From: Bdellovibrionales bacterium
GTDB taxonomy: Bacteria > Bdellovibrionota > JAFGOL01
Direction of reading: 5' to 3'
Assembly (NCBI GenBank): GCA_022707945.1
Contig: JAKIZQ010000003.1
Coordinates: 1 to 27,172 of the forward strand
DNA: 27,172 nucleotides
The notes below the pieces were generated by a model that searched no databases, had not been told where the DNA came from, and saw only the letters and a list, made by a program, of their open reading frames with translations. Of this stretch, positions 13,130 to 21,388 are shown one piece after another. Position 1 is the stretch's first letter; each line of letters starts with the position of its first letter. The position numbers and the translations under genes are program-made.

Positions 13130-15733
13130 ATGAAAACATTAAAATTACAAAATGGACTTAATTTTATTTTTGAAAAAAGATCTGTATCTAAGGTAATAAG
13201 TGCTCAGGTATGGGTAAAGTGTGGATCTGTTAATGAAAATGTTAAAAATAATGGCATTTCACATTTTATAGAACACATATTGTTCAAGGGGACTAAGGGC
13301 ATCGATGAGGGTGTTGCTCAAAGAATAGAAGAAATGGGCGGGGAACTTAACGCCTTTACCTCTAAAGAGCACACTTGTTACTTTGTTACCACCCCATCTA
13401 TATATTACAAAGAAGCCATTCGCTCTTTAAGATCTCTTGTTTTTGAACCAAAAATGGACGCAAAAGATATAGAGGATGAAAGAGAGGTTATATTAGAGGA
13501 AATAAGAAGATATCAAGATATACCATCTAGTGTAGCTAGCGACATCTACCAATCATTGCAGTTTAAAGGACATCCATATAGCATGCCTATACAGGGTTAT
13601 GTCGATACTGTTAAGGATATAACCGTAGGTGATGTTTTGAATTATTATACAAAATTCTATTCACCTTCTAATAGCACCTTGGTCATAAGTGGTGACATAG
13701 ATGAAGAGGCTGTATTAAAATTTGTACAAGAAACTTTTAGCGATCTTAAAGACACCAAGCAAAACATACAAAGACCAGATCAAATACCATTGATATCTTC
13801 TTCTTTATGCAAGATAGAGGAACTTGATATTAGGGAATCTATACTTTATTTTGGCTTCTCGATACCAGGCTTGTTCCACGAAGACGTACCAGCCATAGAC
13901 CTTTTATCTAATATATTAGGGCAATCTGAAAGTTCAAGATTGTTCAAAAGATTGAGAGTGGAAAAAGGAATTGTTACATCAGTAAGTGTTAGTTCTTATA
14001 CGCCTGTGTTGGGTGGCTCTTTTTCTTTTGGACTTTCTTTTGAATGTGAAGCTGAAAAAATTAAAAGTACTATTCAAGAAATAAGCAAAGAACTTTTTTC
14101 TGTTATATCAGAACTTGGTGCTTCCTTAAAAAAAGAGGAACTCATAAGAGCAAAGAACATAATACTTAGTGAAAAAGTATATGAACAAAGAACTGTTGAC
14201 GGAGTAGCATCAAGACTTGGAAGAATGATGTCCATGACGGGCGATCTAGATTTTGACGACAGATATATAGAAGCTATAAAAAAAGTAACGTTAAGTGATC
14301 TTGTCGATGTTCTTGGGAAATATGTAATAGAAAAGGATTTTTCTGTAGCAGCAGTTCTGCCAAAAGGATCGAACATAAAAGATAAAGAGCTTGTTGAGAT
14401 TTTATCCGCAGATCATAGGTCCATAAAAAAACCAAAGAACAACACAAACAAAGATCATGGGACCAAAGATCTTATTAATATATCTTTTGATGATAAGGAC
14501 CTTTCTGGAAAACCGAAATTCTTTAAACTTAGTAGCGGGACAAAACTTATTATGAAGCATTTTGGCAACACTCCTCTTGCTTCTATGTATATTTGTTTTC
14601 CAGGTGGTGTGTCTTACGAAAAAGAAGTAAATAATGGTATATCTAATCTTGCTTCTAGATCCTTGATATATGGTGCAGAAGGACTATCCTATGACGAGAT
14701 AACAGAAAAAATAGATTCTACAGCATCTTTCTTTGATGTGTTCAGTGGTAAAGATGGTTTTGGTGTATCGCTTGCAGTCTTGAAACCATATTTTTCACAA
14801 ATGCTAGAACTTGTTGAAAGGATAATGTTGACGCCTAAGTTTAATAAGAAATATTTTGATATGGAGAAAAAGATAATAGAGGATGAAATAGACTCTATGC
14901 AGGATAACCTGTCTTCTTACGCTCACAGTCTTTTTCTGAAGACGATGTATAAGGTCAGTAATTACCGACTGGATCCTATTGGCACCAAGAATTCTATTGT
15001 GAATATAAGTAATGAGATGGTGGGTGATTTTTATAAAGGGCTTTTCGATCCAAGTAAGATGGTAATATCTTTTTCTGGGGATTTTGATGAAAAGACTGCT
15101 GCTGAATGGAGCGAAAGGATATCACAATATAATAAAAATAATAATACGCTGCTCAAGCAGTCTATAAAAGAGCCTGAACAACTATCAGCAAGAGAACTAA
15201 AAACCAGTAAAGACATAAAACAATCTCATATAATACTTGGATACCCAACCTGTAATATATTGGACGGAGACTTAATGCCGTTAAAGGTTCTTGCAGGTGT
15301 TCTTTCTGGGCAGAGTGGTAGGCTTTTTGTTGAACTAAGGGACAAACAAAGTCTGGCTTACTCCGTGTTCCCACTTCAGATGTTTGCTGCAAATTCTGGC
15401 TATTTTTCTGTGTATATTGCCTCTGAACACTCAAAGGTAGATAAGTGTATTTCTGGCATCAAAACACAAATAGAAAAGTTAAAGAACGATCTTGTTACCG
15501 AGGATGAAATAAAAAGATCAAAAAATTACCTTGTTGGTTTGAAAGAAATAGAATTACAAACCAGTTGTTCTCAGGCCTTGAATATGGGCATATATGAATT
15601 CTATGGCAAAGACCACAAAGATGCGTTTAGATACTCGGATCTCGTAATGGGTGTTACCGCTGAAGACTTACAGAGAGTTGCACAAAAATATTTTCTAGAT
15701 AATAAACAAAACCTAGTGGTTCTTACTAAATGA
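13130..15733 (+). CDS. Fused double-domain M16 (insulinase/pitrilysin) zinc peptidase
   Basis: The 867 residues are two M16 halves joined by a lysine-rich linker around 430-455. The N-terminal half has the inverted zinc motif HFIEH (H45, E48, H49), the downstream glutamate in EREVILEEI (about 123-124), and the later R/Y-type substrate segment. In the second half the equivalent position reads GISNLASRSL, with no HxxEH, so it is the usual inactive partner that closes the chamber; LRDKQSLAYSV is the conserved 'R..qgLaY' substrate motif. No signal peptide is visible, so it is probably cytoplasmic. Its length fits fused two-part M16 enzymes such as PqqL. No Shine-Dalgarno precedes the ATG. Its stop overlaps the next gene by ATGA, indicating an operon. 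Confidence 0.92.
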   Translation: MKTLKLQNGLNFIFEKRSVSKVISAQVWVKCGSVNENVKNNGISHFIEHILFKGTKGIDEGVAQRIEEMGGELNAFTSKEHTCYFVTTPSIYYKEAIRSLRSLVFEPKMDAKDIEDEREVILEEIRRYQDIPSSVASDIYQSLQFKGHPYSMPIQGYVDTVKDITVGDVLNYYTKFYSPSNSTLVISGDIDEEAVLKFVQETFSDLKDTKQNIQRPDQIPLISSSLCKIEELDIRESILYFGFSIPGLFHEDVPAIDLLSNILGQSESSRLFKRLRVEKGIVTSVSVSSYTPVLGGSFSFGLSFECEAEKIKSTIQEISKELFSVISELGASLKKEELIRAKNIILSEKVYEQRTVDGVASRLGRMMSMTGDLDFDDRYIEAIKKVTLSDLVDVLGKYVIEKDFSVAAVLPKGSNIKDKELVEILSADHRSIKKPKNNTNKDHGTKDLINISFDDKDLSGKPKFFKLSSGTKLIMKHFGNTPLASMYICFPGGVSYEKEVNNGISNLASRSLIYGAEGLSYDEITEKIDSTASFFDVFSGKDGFGVSLAVLKPYFSQMLELVERIMLTPKFNKKYFDMEKKIIEDEIDSMQDNLSSYAHSLFLKTMYKVSNYRLDPIGTKNSIVNISNEMVGDFYKGLFDPSKMVISFSGDFDEKTAAEWSERISQYNKNNNTLLKQSIKEPEQLSARELKTSKDIKQSHIILGYPTCNILDGDLMPLKVLAGVLSGQSGRLFVELRDKQSLAYSVFPLQMFAANSGYFSVYIASEHSKVDKCISGIKTQIEKLKNDLVTEDEIKRSKNYLVGLKEIELQTSCSQALNMGIYEFYGKDHKDAFRYSDLVMGVTAEDLQRVAQKYFLDNKQNLVVLTK

Positions 15734-16212
15734 AGAACAAGCTTTCTATAATCTTTACTCCGTTCCTGTTCTTTAATGAGCTTATAGAGCGCTCAATTAG
15801 CGAGCAAGGGCTTGCTCTTGACGATTCATTGAAATTTTATTTAGCTTCTTTGTTGTCTGAGAATATGGACCCAGACAAACTTTTAAAAAAAAGCGAGGAA
15901 CATCCTTATGCAGGGATGCCTTTAGCAATAATATTTAGACAATCTTTGTTGGAGCAAACAGAAAAAAGGAGAAAGATGTTAAAGTATGTGGGTGACTATT
16001 CTTTGTATGTTGGAGGCTATTTTAGTGAGAGCCTGAAAAAAGGTTTAGTAAGTCACTCATATTATATTTCTATAGGAGAAGATGCTTTTAGTGGTCTGTC
16101 TGCTATATCAAGACAAAAAAACCTTTCTATACTTTACAACGACATAGTGGATAACTTCATCCAGATGCTTCTAATATTAAAGGGAGTTAGTCATTTAACA
16201 AAAAAAACTTAA
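15730..16212 (+). CDS. Conserved uncharacterised protein
   Basis: The 160 residues have no signal peptide and are largely helical. The segment KYVGDYSLYVGGYFSES (about 85-101), followed by SYYISIGEDAFSGLSA, resembles an uncharacterised family I recall from gammaproteobacteria and deltaproteobacterial lineages with a 'GDxxLFxxGxF...YYxxxGxxAYxxL' pattern. I know of no assigned function for it. It starts within the M16 stop (ATGA, 15730-15733), so it is translationally coupled to the peptidase; an accessory or substrate relationship is only a suggestion. Its TAA shares the four bases TTAA (16209-16212) with the convergent helix-turn-helix gene. Confidence 0.8.
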   Translation: MKNKLSIIFTPFLFFNELIERSISEQGLALDDSLKFYLASLLSENMDPDKLLKKSEEHPYAGMPLAIIFRQSLLEQTEKRRKMLKYVGDYSLYVGGYFSESLKKGLVSHSYYISIGEDAFSGLSAISRQKNLSILYNDIVDNFIQMLLILKGVSHLTKKT

Positions 16213-16559
16213 TTGTTGTTACCTTTCTCTAGAACGTTTACGAGCATTTTTAGCTCATTTATCTCTTCATTTAATTTTCTTATTGTTTCTGCTTGTTCTC
16301 TTATGGTTTTCTCTTTTTCTTCTATGAACATTGTGTTTACTCTGTTGATCTCCTCTAGGGTCTTTTCTGTAAAGGCTAACACATCTTGTATGCTCTTTTT
16401 TTCATCGTTATCTGGTTTATCCAAAGAGGGATCGTCATAGATAAGATATTTACCAGCTTCTAATTTAAAGTTTATTGATCCGTTGCGTATTTTTCTTCTT
16501 ATCGTAGATGGGCTAAGAGAATGTCTCATAGAATATTCTATAATGGATAACCAAGTCAT
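16209..16559 (-). CDS. Helix-turn-helix protein with C-terminal coiled coil
   Basis: The 116 residues begin with a small DNA-binding-type domain, WLSIIEYSMRHSLSPSTIRRK (about 3-23). It resembles the excisionase/MerR-like helix-turn-helix in which an 'EYS..h.vS.STiRRrI' helix is followed by a short beta wing (FKLEAGKYLIYDD). Residues 50-112 form a continuous E/K/I/L heptad coiled coil (EKTIREQAETIRKLNEEINE), probably for dimerisation. Similar proteins occur in deltaproteobacterial-type genomes as uncharacterised HTH proteins. AGGGGG lies 9 nt before the ATG. The regulated targets are unknown. The divergent transglycosylase gene, 77 bp away, is the most obvious candidate by position only. Confidence 0.8.
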   Translation of the reverse strand: MTWLSIIEYSMRHSLSPSTIRRKIRNGSINFKLEAGKYLIYDDPSLDKPDNDEKKSIQDVLAFTEKTLEEINRVNTMFIEEKEKTIREQAETIRKLNEEINELKMLVNVLEKGNNN

Positions 16560-16585
16560 TTATTTGTACCCCCTATTTCTATTAG

Positions 16586-16591
16586 ATTATA
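16586..16591 (-). promoter_or_regulatory. Putative -10 box for the helix-turn-helix gene
   Basis: A perfect TATAAT on the minus strand lies 26 nt upstream of the start codon, predicting initiation about 20 nt before it. No good -35 is seen at 16-18 nt spacing, so it would be a weak or activated promoter. The plus-strand transglycosylase gene has no convincing promoter in the same spacer. Confidence 0.35.
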
Positions 16592-16636
16592 CATTTTAAT
16601 GTTGATTTTAATACTAATTTTGAATACTCAAGTATA

Positions 16637-17935
16637 GTGAAGATGTTTTTTAGGCTATTAATACTTTCTTCTGCACTTATGGTTTCTTTGCATAGCTCTA
16701 TGCTTGATGTAGATAAACCATGGGATTCTTCATTAATATTTAACTTTGAAGAAGCTTCTACCAGTTTGGATAAAAGTAATACTGATGATGCCTTGTTGGA
16801 TGTGATTAATGACCCAGACAAGCTTATATCAGATGATTTCACCGTACCAAAGGACCTTAAAGACAGAGTCTTGTTCTGGGCAAGGATATATTCCCTATAC
16901 CCTTCCACTTCGTTCGTTGTTCATGACAAAGATGACCTTTCTATTGTTTATAATGTTGTTGATCAGAAAACCTCTAAAATGAGTGTTAACGAAGCCAAAA
17001 GGATGGCAAAGGATCTTATAGATAGAGCTATGAGGTCAAAAAGCCTTAAGGATTTTTCAGCAAAGAACAAACAAGAAAAACAATTTTATTTAAAATTTAA
17101 AGAGAAGAGAGGCAAAATAAAGACCTCGGAACTTGTTTCAAATATACGCACTCAGACGGGTCAGATGGATTTCATACAGAGTGGCCTAAAATCTTCATCT
17201 AGGTATTTACCAATAATAGAGGATCTTTTCAAGGAACAGGGGTTACCTTGGGAATTAACAAGAATTCCTTTTGTAGAATCATCGTTTAATATAAGAGCTG
17301 ATTCAAAAGTTGGGGCTAGAGGTATTTGGCAGATAATGGGTGTTACCGGTAAAAAATTTATTGGTATCGATCCTAATTACGATGAAAGATATTCTCCTTT
17401 TAAGGCCAGTATAGTTGCGGCAAAGTTGTTAGAGGAAAACTATAGAATACTTGGCACTTGGCCTCTTGCAATTACTGCTTACAACCATGGCCCAGGTGGA
17501 CTAAAGAATGCTACAAAAAAACTAAAGACCAAAGATATATCAAAAATAGTCAAAGAATATAAAGGTAGGAATTTTGGATTTGCATCAAAAAACTTTTATT
17601 CTGAGTTTTTGGCTGCACTGTACGTTACCGTCTATAGCGATAGAATTTTCGGTAAGATAGACAAAGAACCTTTAATGAATTTCTTTTATGTTAAACTAGA
17701 AGAAAGGATATATATCAAGGACCTCTTGTCTATATCTATGCTCGGCAAAGAAGAACTTCTTAAATATAACCCAGAACTCGGCAAGAACATTATCAATGGA
17801 AAACTACCTCTTGAAAAAAACGCTTTTATAAAACTGCCACCGAGAGCCTCTTATAGATTAGAAGAATATTTTGAAAGAAAAATGGATGCAAAAAAATTAT
17901 ACGAAGAGTTGGATAATAAATACAAGGATGAATAA
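16637..17935 (+). CDS. Membrane-bound lytic murein transglycosylase (MltD-like, SLT domain)
   Basis: This enzyme cleaves peptidoglycan glycan strands to 1,6-anhydro-muropeptides in the periplasm. The 432 residues have a signal peptide (about 1-20), a helical N-terminal region, and a goose-lysozyme-type SLT domain at about 175-330. Family motifs are PFVESSFNIRADSKVGARG with catalytic Glu214, IWQIMG, and ITAYNHGPGG. The C-terminal 100 residues (YIKDLLSISMLGKEELLKYN, then LPPRASYRLEEYF) look like a LysM-related or degenerate cell-wall binding element rather than the clear LysM repeats of E. coli MltD. The start may be GTG 16637 or ATG 16643; neither has a good Shine-Dalgarno. It overlaps the dus gene by 8 nt. 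Its products would feed the amgK/murU recycling genes. Confidence 0.93.
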   Translation: MKMFFRLLILSSALMVSLHSSMLDVDKPWDSSLIFNFEEASTSLDKSNTDDALLDVINDPDKLISDDFTVPKDLKDRVLFWARIYSLYPSTSFVVHDKDDLSIVYNVVDQKTSKMSVNEAKRMAKDLIDRAMRSKSLKDFSAKNKQEKQFYLKFKEKRGKIKTSELVSNIRTQTGQMDFIQSGLKSSSRYLPIIEDLFKEQGLPWELTRIPFVESSFNIRADSKVGARGIWQIMGVTGKKFIGIDPNYDERYSPFKASIVAAKLLEENYRILGTWPLAITAYNHGPGGLKNATKKLKTKDISKIVKEYKGRNFGFASKNFYSEFLAALYVTVYSDRIFGKIDKEPLMNFFYVKLEERIYIKDLLSISMLGKEELLKYNPELGKNIINGKLPLEKNAFIKLPPRASYRLEEYFERKMDAKKLYEELDNKYKDE

Positions 17936-18881
17936 TATATTAGATCTTATATCTGTTGCTCCTCTTGCCGGGATAAGTGATTCCCCTTTTCGTGCTATTT
18001 GTAGGTCTTTTGGCGCCAAAGATCTTTATTCAGAAATGGTTAGTGCAGATGGTTTATCTAGAGGACAGAAAGGCAGTGTTCGTCTTATACAAACACTAGA
18101 AGAAGACGGGCCCATGGTAGTCCAATTGTTTGGTTCAAAGCCTGATTCTTTTTATCTTGCGGCCAAGATATTGGATGAACTTGAACATGTTAAAGAAATA
18201 AATATTAACGCTGGTTGCCCAGTTAAGAAAGTGCTGAAAGCTGGTGGTGGAGCTTCTTTAATGAAGGATGTGCTTCTTTTAGGCAAGATAGTGGAGCAGG
18301 TTAAAAGAGCCACTAACAAAAGCGTTTCTGTTAAGATACGATCTGGGTTTGACTTTCATTCAATAAATTATCTTGATTGTGCCAGAATATCAAAAGAGGC
18401 TGGTGCAAATAAAATAATACTTCATCCTCGTACTGCAAAGATGATGTTTTCTGGTAAGGCAGAATGGGAACATATAAGTATATTAAAACAGATGATAACA
18501 GGAATTAAGATAATAGGTAATGGTGATGTTCTCACCTTATCAGATGTAAAAAAAATGATGGATGAGACCTCTTGTGATGGGGTTATGGTTGGTAGAGCTT
18601 TGTTTGGGAATCCTTGGTTCCTTAGTGATCAATCCAAAGTGTTTAACCAGCAATTTGTTGAAACAATTTTAAAGCATCTTGAACTTGCAATAAAATTTTA
18701 TGGTGATCACCACGCATACAGGTTAATGAAGAAGCATTTGATATATTATGTTAAAGGGGCAAAGATGCCATCGAGTTTAAAAGTGCCTTTTTATGACGCA
18801 ATAACAAGATCAAACAGTGCCGAGGAACAAAGATCTATAATTAACGATACACTAAAAGAGGTTCTTGCAAAAAATGAATGA
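17928..18881 (+). CDS. dus: tRNA-dihydrouridine synthase (Dus)
   Basis: This FMN-dependent TIM-barrel enzyme reduces uridines in the tRNA D loop. The 317 residues include VAPLAGISDSPFRAICRSFG (FMN-binding first strand), VVQLFGSKPDSF, INAGCPVKKVLKAGGGASLM with catalytic Cys97, VSVKIRSGF, ILHPRT, IIGNGDV and DGVMVGRALFGNPW, in the right order. The length fits the DusB-like bacterial group; which D-loop position it modifies cannot be told. I chose the ATG at 17928 although it lies within the end of the transglycosylase gene (8-nt overlap). AAGG is immediately 5', so translation probably depends on coupling. The frame stays open further upstream, but that sequence does not belong to the family. 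It again overlaps the following PP-loop gene by 8 nt. Confidence 0.95.
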   Translation: MNNILDLISVAPLAGISDSPFRAICRSFGAKDLYSEMVSADGLSRGQKGSVRLIQTLEEDGPMVVQLFGSKPDSFYLAAKILDELEHVKEININAGCPVKKVLKAGGGASLMKDVLLLGKIVEQVKRATNKSVSVKIRSGFDFHSINYLDCARISKEAGANKIILHPRTAKMMFSGKAEWEHISILKQMITGIKIIGNGDVLTLSDVKKMMDETSCDGVMVGRALFGNPWFLSDQSKVFNQQFVETILKHLELAIKFYGDHHAYRLMKKHLIYYVKGAKMPSSLKVPFYDAITRSNSAEEQRSIINDTLKEVLAKNE

Positions 18882-19869
18882 ACACAAAGCGCTTGGTCTT
18901 TATTCTGGTGGCTTAGACAGCATATTATCGTCTATGATTATCAAAGAGCAGGGCATAGAGGTTCATCTTTTAAATTTTGTTTCTCCTTTCTTTAATAAGA
19001 TAAAAAAGATACCACAAGGGATGTTCCTACACGAGTATCCTCTTGGCGACGATTATATAAAAGAGGTTATATCTGAACCTATCTTTGGCAAAGGAGCAAG
19101 TCTTAATGCTTGTGTTGATTGTCATATCTTTATGTTAAAGAAAGCAAAAACGATAATGAAAGAGATAGGAGCTGATTTTGTTTTTACAGGTGAAGTCGTT
19201 GGGCAAAGGCCGATGTCTCAAACAAAGAAAGCTCTACATATAGTTGAACAGATGTCTGGTTTAGAGGGCTATCTTGTAAGACCTTTAAGTGCAAAATTAT
19301 TAAAACCAACCGTGCCAGAGATTAATGGCATTTTAGACAGAGATAAACTGTTAAATATGTCTGGTAGAGGAAGACAGAGACAAAGAGAATTGGCAAAACA
19401 ATTAGGCGTACTATCATATCCTCAGCCTGCTGGTGGGTGTAGATTCACTGACCCAAACATTATTAGTCGTTCTTACCTTATAGAAAAAAAGAAAGACCTA
19501 GATTGGTTACATCTTTCTTTGGTCTTATTGGGACGACATTTTTGTTTAGATAACGGATTATATTTAATAGTTTCTCGAAACGATGATGAGAATGACCTAA
19601 TAAGATCTTACGCATCCAAGGGATGCCTCCTGACTGGTTTTAACAATGAACACTCAGTTGTAGCTTTATTGTTCGATATTAATACAGATAATTTGTCATT
19701 AGATGCTGGCATTCTATCTTTATGTGGAAGTATAGTCTCTAAATATTTAAGAAAGCCAGAAGACGCACAGGATAATTACAAGGTAGAGTTTTTGTTTAAG
19801 GACAAGCTGATAGAAAGTGGTTCTTTTAAGCCTGCTATTGATGAGATTTTGAAAAAATATCTTTTATGA
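18874..19869 (+). CDS. PP-loop ATPase (ThiI/MnmA-like tRNA thiolation type) with C-terminal NFACT-R-like domain
   Basis: The 331 residues combine two parts. Residues 1-200 form an adenine-nucleotide alpha hydrolase domain with the PP-loop SGGLDS (11-16), as in ThiI and MnmA. A CVDC pair (C80/C83) and C189 in PAGGCRFTD could carry sulfur or bind a metal or cluster. Residues about 205-280 (LLGRHFCLDNGLYLIVSRND, then DLIRSYA) resemble the RNA-binding NFACT-R domain variant found on similar proteins. Such proteins are usually annotated as predicted tRNA thiolases, but the modified base is not established. It overlaps dus by 8 nt, strengthening a tRNA-modification role. ATG 18874 is chosen; TTG 18865 is possible. 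The 3' end overlaps the opposing TIGR00725 gene by 35 nt. Confidence 0.85.
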   Translation: MNEHKALGLYSGGLDSILSSMIIKEQGIEVHLLNFVSPFFNKIKKIPQGMFLHEYPLGDDYIKEVISEPIFGKGASLNACVDCHIFMLKKAKTIMKEIGADFVFTGEVVGQRPMSQTKKALHIVEQMSGLEGYLVRPLSAKLLKPTVPEINGILDRDKLLNMSGRGRQRQRELAKQLGVLSYPQPAGGCRFTDPNIISRSYLIEKKKDLDWLHLSLVLLGRHFCLDNGLYLIVSRNDDENDLIRSYASKGCLLTGFNNEHSVVALLFDINTDNLSLDAGILSLCGSIVSKYLRKPEDAQDNYKVEFLFKDKLIESGSFKPAIDEILKKYLL

Positions 19870-20359
19870 TATTGACTGCCTCTTCTACATTTTTTGCACT
19901 TAATATTTTGTCTTTTCTTTTATCGTCGATGGCTTTATCACCCATTTTACTGCTCCATCCATCTACTCCATTAAAAGCAATGAGTGGCTTGTTATAAGCC
20001 CACGCATATGCCATTTCTGACAATGTCCCTGCTCCACCGCCAACAGCCACCACTATATCACTAGATAGGACTACTATCTGGTTTCTTGCCCATCCTATTC
20101 CTGTGGGTATTGCATAATCTATATATTTATTGCCTTCTTCTTGTGAAGTCCCCGGCAAGATACCTATGACCCTTGAGGATGATTGTCTGTCATGAACGCT
20201 TTGAGCTCCTTTTGAGGCTGCACCCATTACGCCCTCTCGTCCACCTGTTACTATACTTATGCCTTCTTCTGCCAGCCTTTTACCAAGTTCTTCTGCTATT
20301 TTATTAAGCTCAGGCTTTTCCATGGAATCGCCTATTATTCCTACAGTTCTTATTCTCAT
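19835..20359 (-). CDS. TIGR00725 family protein (SLOG/LOG-like Rossmann fold)
   Basis: The 174 residues match the TIGR00725 group of the SLOG/DprA-like Rossmann superfamily: VGIIGDS at the first strand, VTGGREGVMGAASKGA, IGILPG, IPTGIGWARNQIVVLSSD and the nucleotide-site GGGAGTLSEMAYAW. The related LOG proteins hydrolyse cytokinin riboside monophosphates or bind nucleotide signals; the function of this subgroup is undetermined. The glycine-rich loop appears intact, so ligand binding is likely. The Shine-Dalgarno is weak (GGCGG). It is convergent with the PP-loop gene with a 35-bp tail overlap, and divergent from the ABC operon. Confidence 0.88.
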   Translation of the reverse strand: MRIRTVGIIGDSMEKPELNKIAEELGKRLAEEGISIVTGGREGVMGAASKGAQSVHDRQSSSRVIGILPGTSQEEGNKYIDYAIPTGIGWARNQIVVLSSDIVVAVGGGAGTLSEMAYAWAYNKPLIAFNGVDGWSSKMGDKAIDDKRKDKILSAKNVEEAVNIIKDIFSKSHQ

Positions 20360-20385
20360 AAAATATTACCGCCTATAAGGATTTG

Positions 20386-20413
20386 TGTATATCAGGTGCT
20401 GTTTGCTTGACAA
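20386..20413 (-). promoter_or_regulatory. Putative promoter of the TIGR00725 gene
   Basis: On the minus strand TTGTCA (20413-20408, 5/6) and TATACA (20391-20386, 4/6) are 16 nt apart, predicting a start about 20 nt before the gene. The plus strand of the same -35 reads TTGACA (20407-20412), a perfect -35 pointing at the ABC operon. I find no matching plus-strand -10 at normal spacing. Confidence 0.35.
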
Positions 20414-20455
20414 TCTGTTTTTTTGTTAATAGTCAATACTTAGTCGGTGAAATTA

Positions 20456-21388
20456 ATGATAGAAGTAAGTAATTTAACAAAGAATTATGGTAACTCGTGT
20501 GCAGTAAAAGATGCTTCTTTTGTTATTAATAAAGGCAGGATAAGTGGGCTACTAGGACCTAATGGAGCAGGAAAGACCACTGTTATAAGAATGATATGTG
20601 GTGCTATTATACCAGACTCAGGCAGTATTAAAGTAAAAGGTTTTGACGTAATAAATTTATCTCAACTTACTCGTTCTTTAATCGGTTATCTTCCAGAAAC
20701 GCCAGCACTTTATCCAGAGTTAACAGCAAGGGAACAACTTGTTTATTGTGCAAGATTGAAAGGCATAAATAAACAAAAACTGTGCCCTGTAATAGACGAG
20801 ATACTTAAAGAATGTTCTATAAGTGATGTTAAGAATAAACTTATATCTAAACTATCAAAAGGCTACAAACAAAGGCTTGGTATTGCACAAGCACTGATAG
20901 GCGATCCAGATCTTATTGTTCTTGATGAACCTACAACGGGTCTTGACCCTGTACAGATAATAGAGTTTAGGGATTTAATAACAAGAAGAAAAGCAGGTGG
21001 TGCTACGATACTTATAAGCAGTCATATATTAAGCGAAATACAGAATCTTTGTGATGATGTCACTATTATGGATAAAGGAAGTGTTTTATTCAGTGGTAAT
21101 GTGGCTGGGCTCCAAGTTATGACCAGCAAGAATAAAGAGTATCATATAGAGCTTAGTAACGTTGATGAAAAGATCCTTGGTATAATAGCTACAATTGAAG
21201 GTGTGCTTAGCTGTTCTCGTGTCGATGATAATAATATTGTAGTTGTTGCAAAAGACGACAATGATGTTCGTTCATTGATAAGTAAAAAGATCGTTGATTC
21301 TGGTTATTCACTGATGGGGATTAGTATTAACAAAAAAGATCTTGAGAATTACTATTTAAAACTTATTAATGGTGCAGAACTGCGATGA
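20456..21388 (+). CDS. ABC transporter ATP-binding protein, GldA/CcmA-like
   Basis: The 310-residue nucleotide-binding subunit has Walker A GPNGAGKT (34-41), a Q-loop region GYLPETPALYPELT, signature LSKGYKQRLG (133-142), Walker B LIVLDE (153-158) with D-loop TGLDP, and the switch histidine in ISSHIL. An additional C-terminal domain (about 220-310) is typical of the drug/gliding-type ABC-2 exporters (NatA/GldA). It energises the fused permease encoded next, whose start lies in its stop (ATGATGA). I chose the ATG at 20456 because MIEVSNLTKNYG is the family N-terminus and GGTGA is suitably spaced; GTG 20447 is an alternative. The transported substrate is unknown. In gliding Bacteroidetes GldAFG is needed for motility, but relatives are common in non-gliders. 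Confidence 0.93.
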   Translation: MIEVSNLTKNYGNSCAVKDASFVINKGRISGLLGPNGAGKTTVIRMICGAIIPDSGSIKVKGFDVINLSQLTRSLIGYLPETPALYPELTAREQLVYCARLKGINKQKLCPVIDEILKECSISDVKNKLISKLSKGYKQRLGIAQALIGDPDLIVLDEPTTGLDPVQIIEFRDLITRRKAGGATILISSHILSEIQNLCDDVTIMDKGSVLFSGNVAGLQVMTSKNKEYHIELSNVDEKILGIIATIEGVLSCSRVDDNNIVVVAKDDNDVRSLISKKIVDSGYSLMGISINKKDLENYYLKLINGAELR

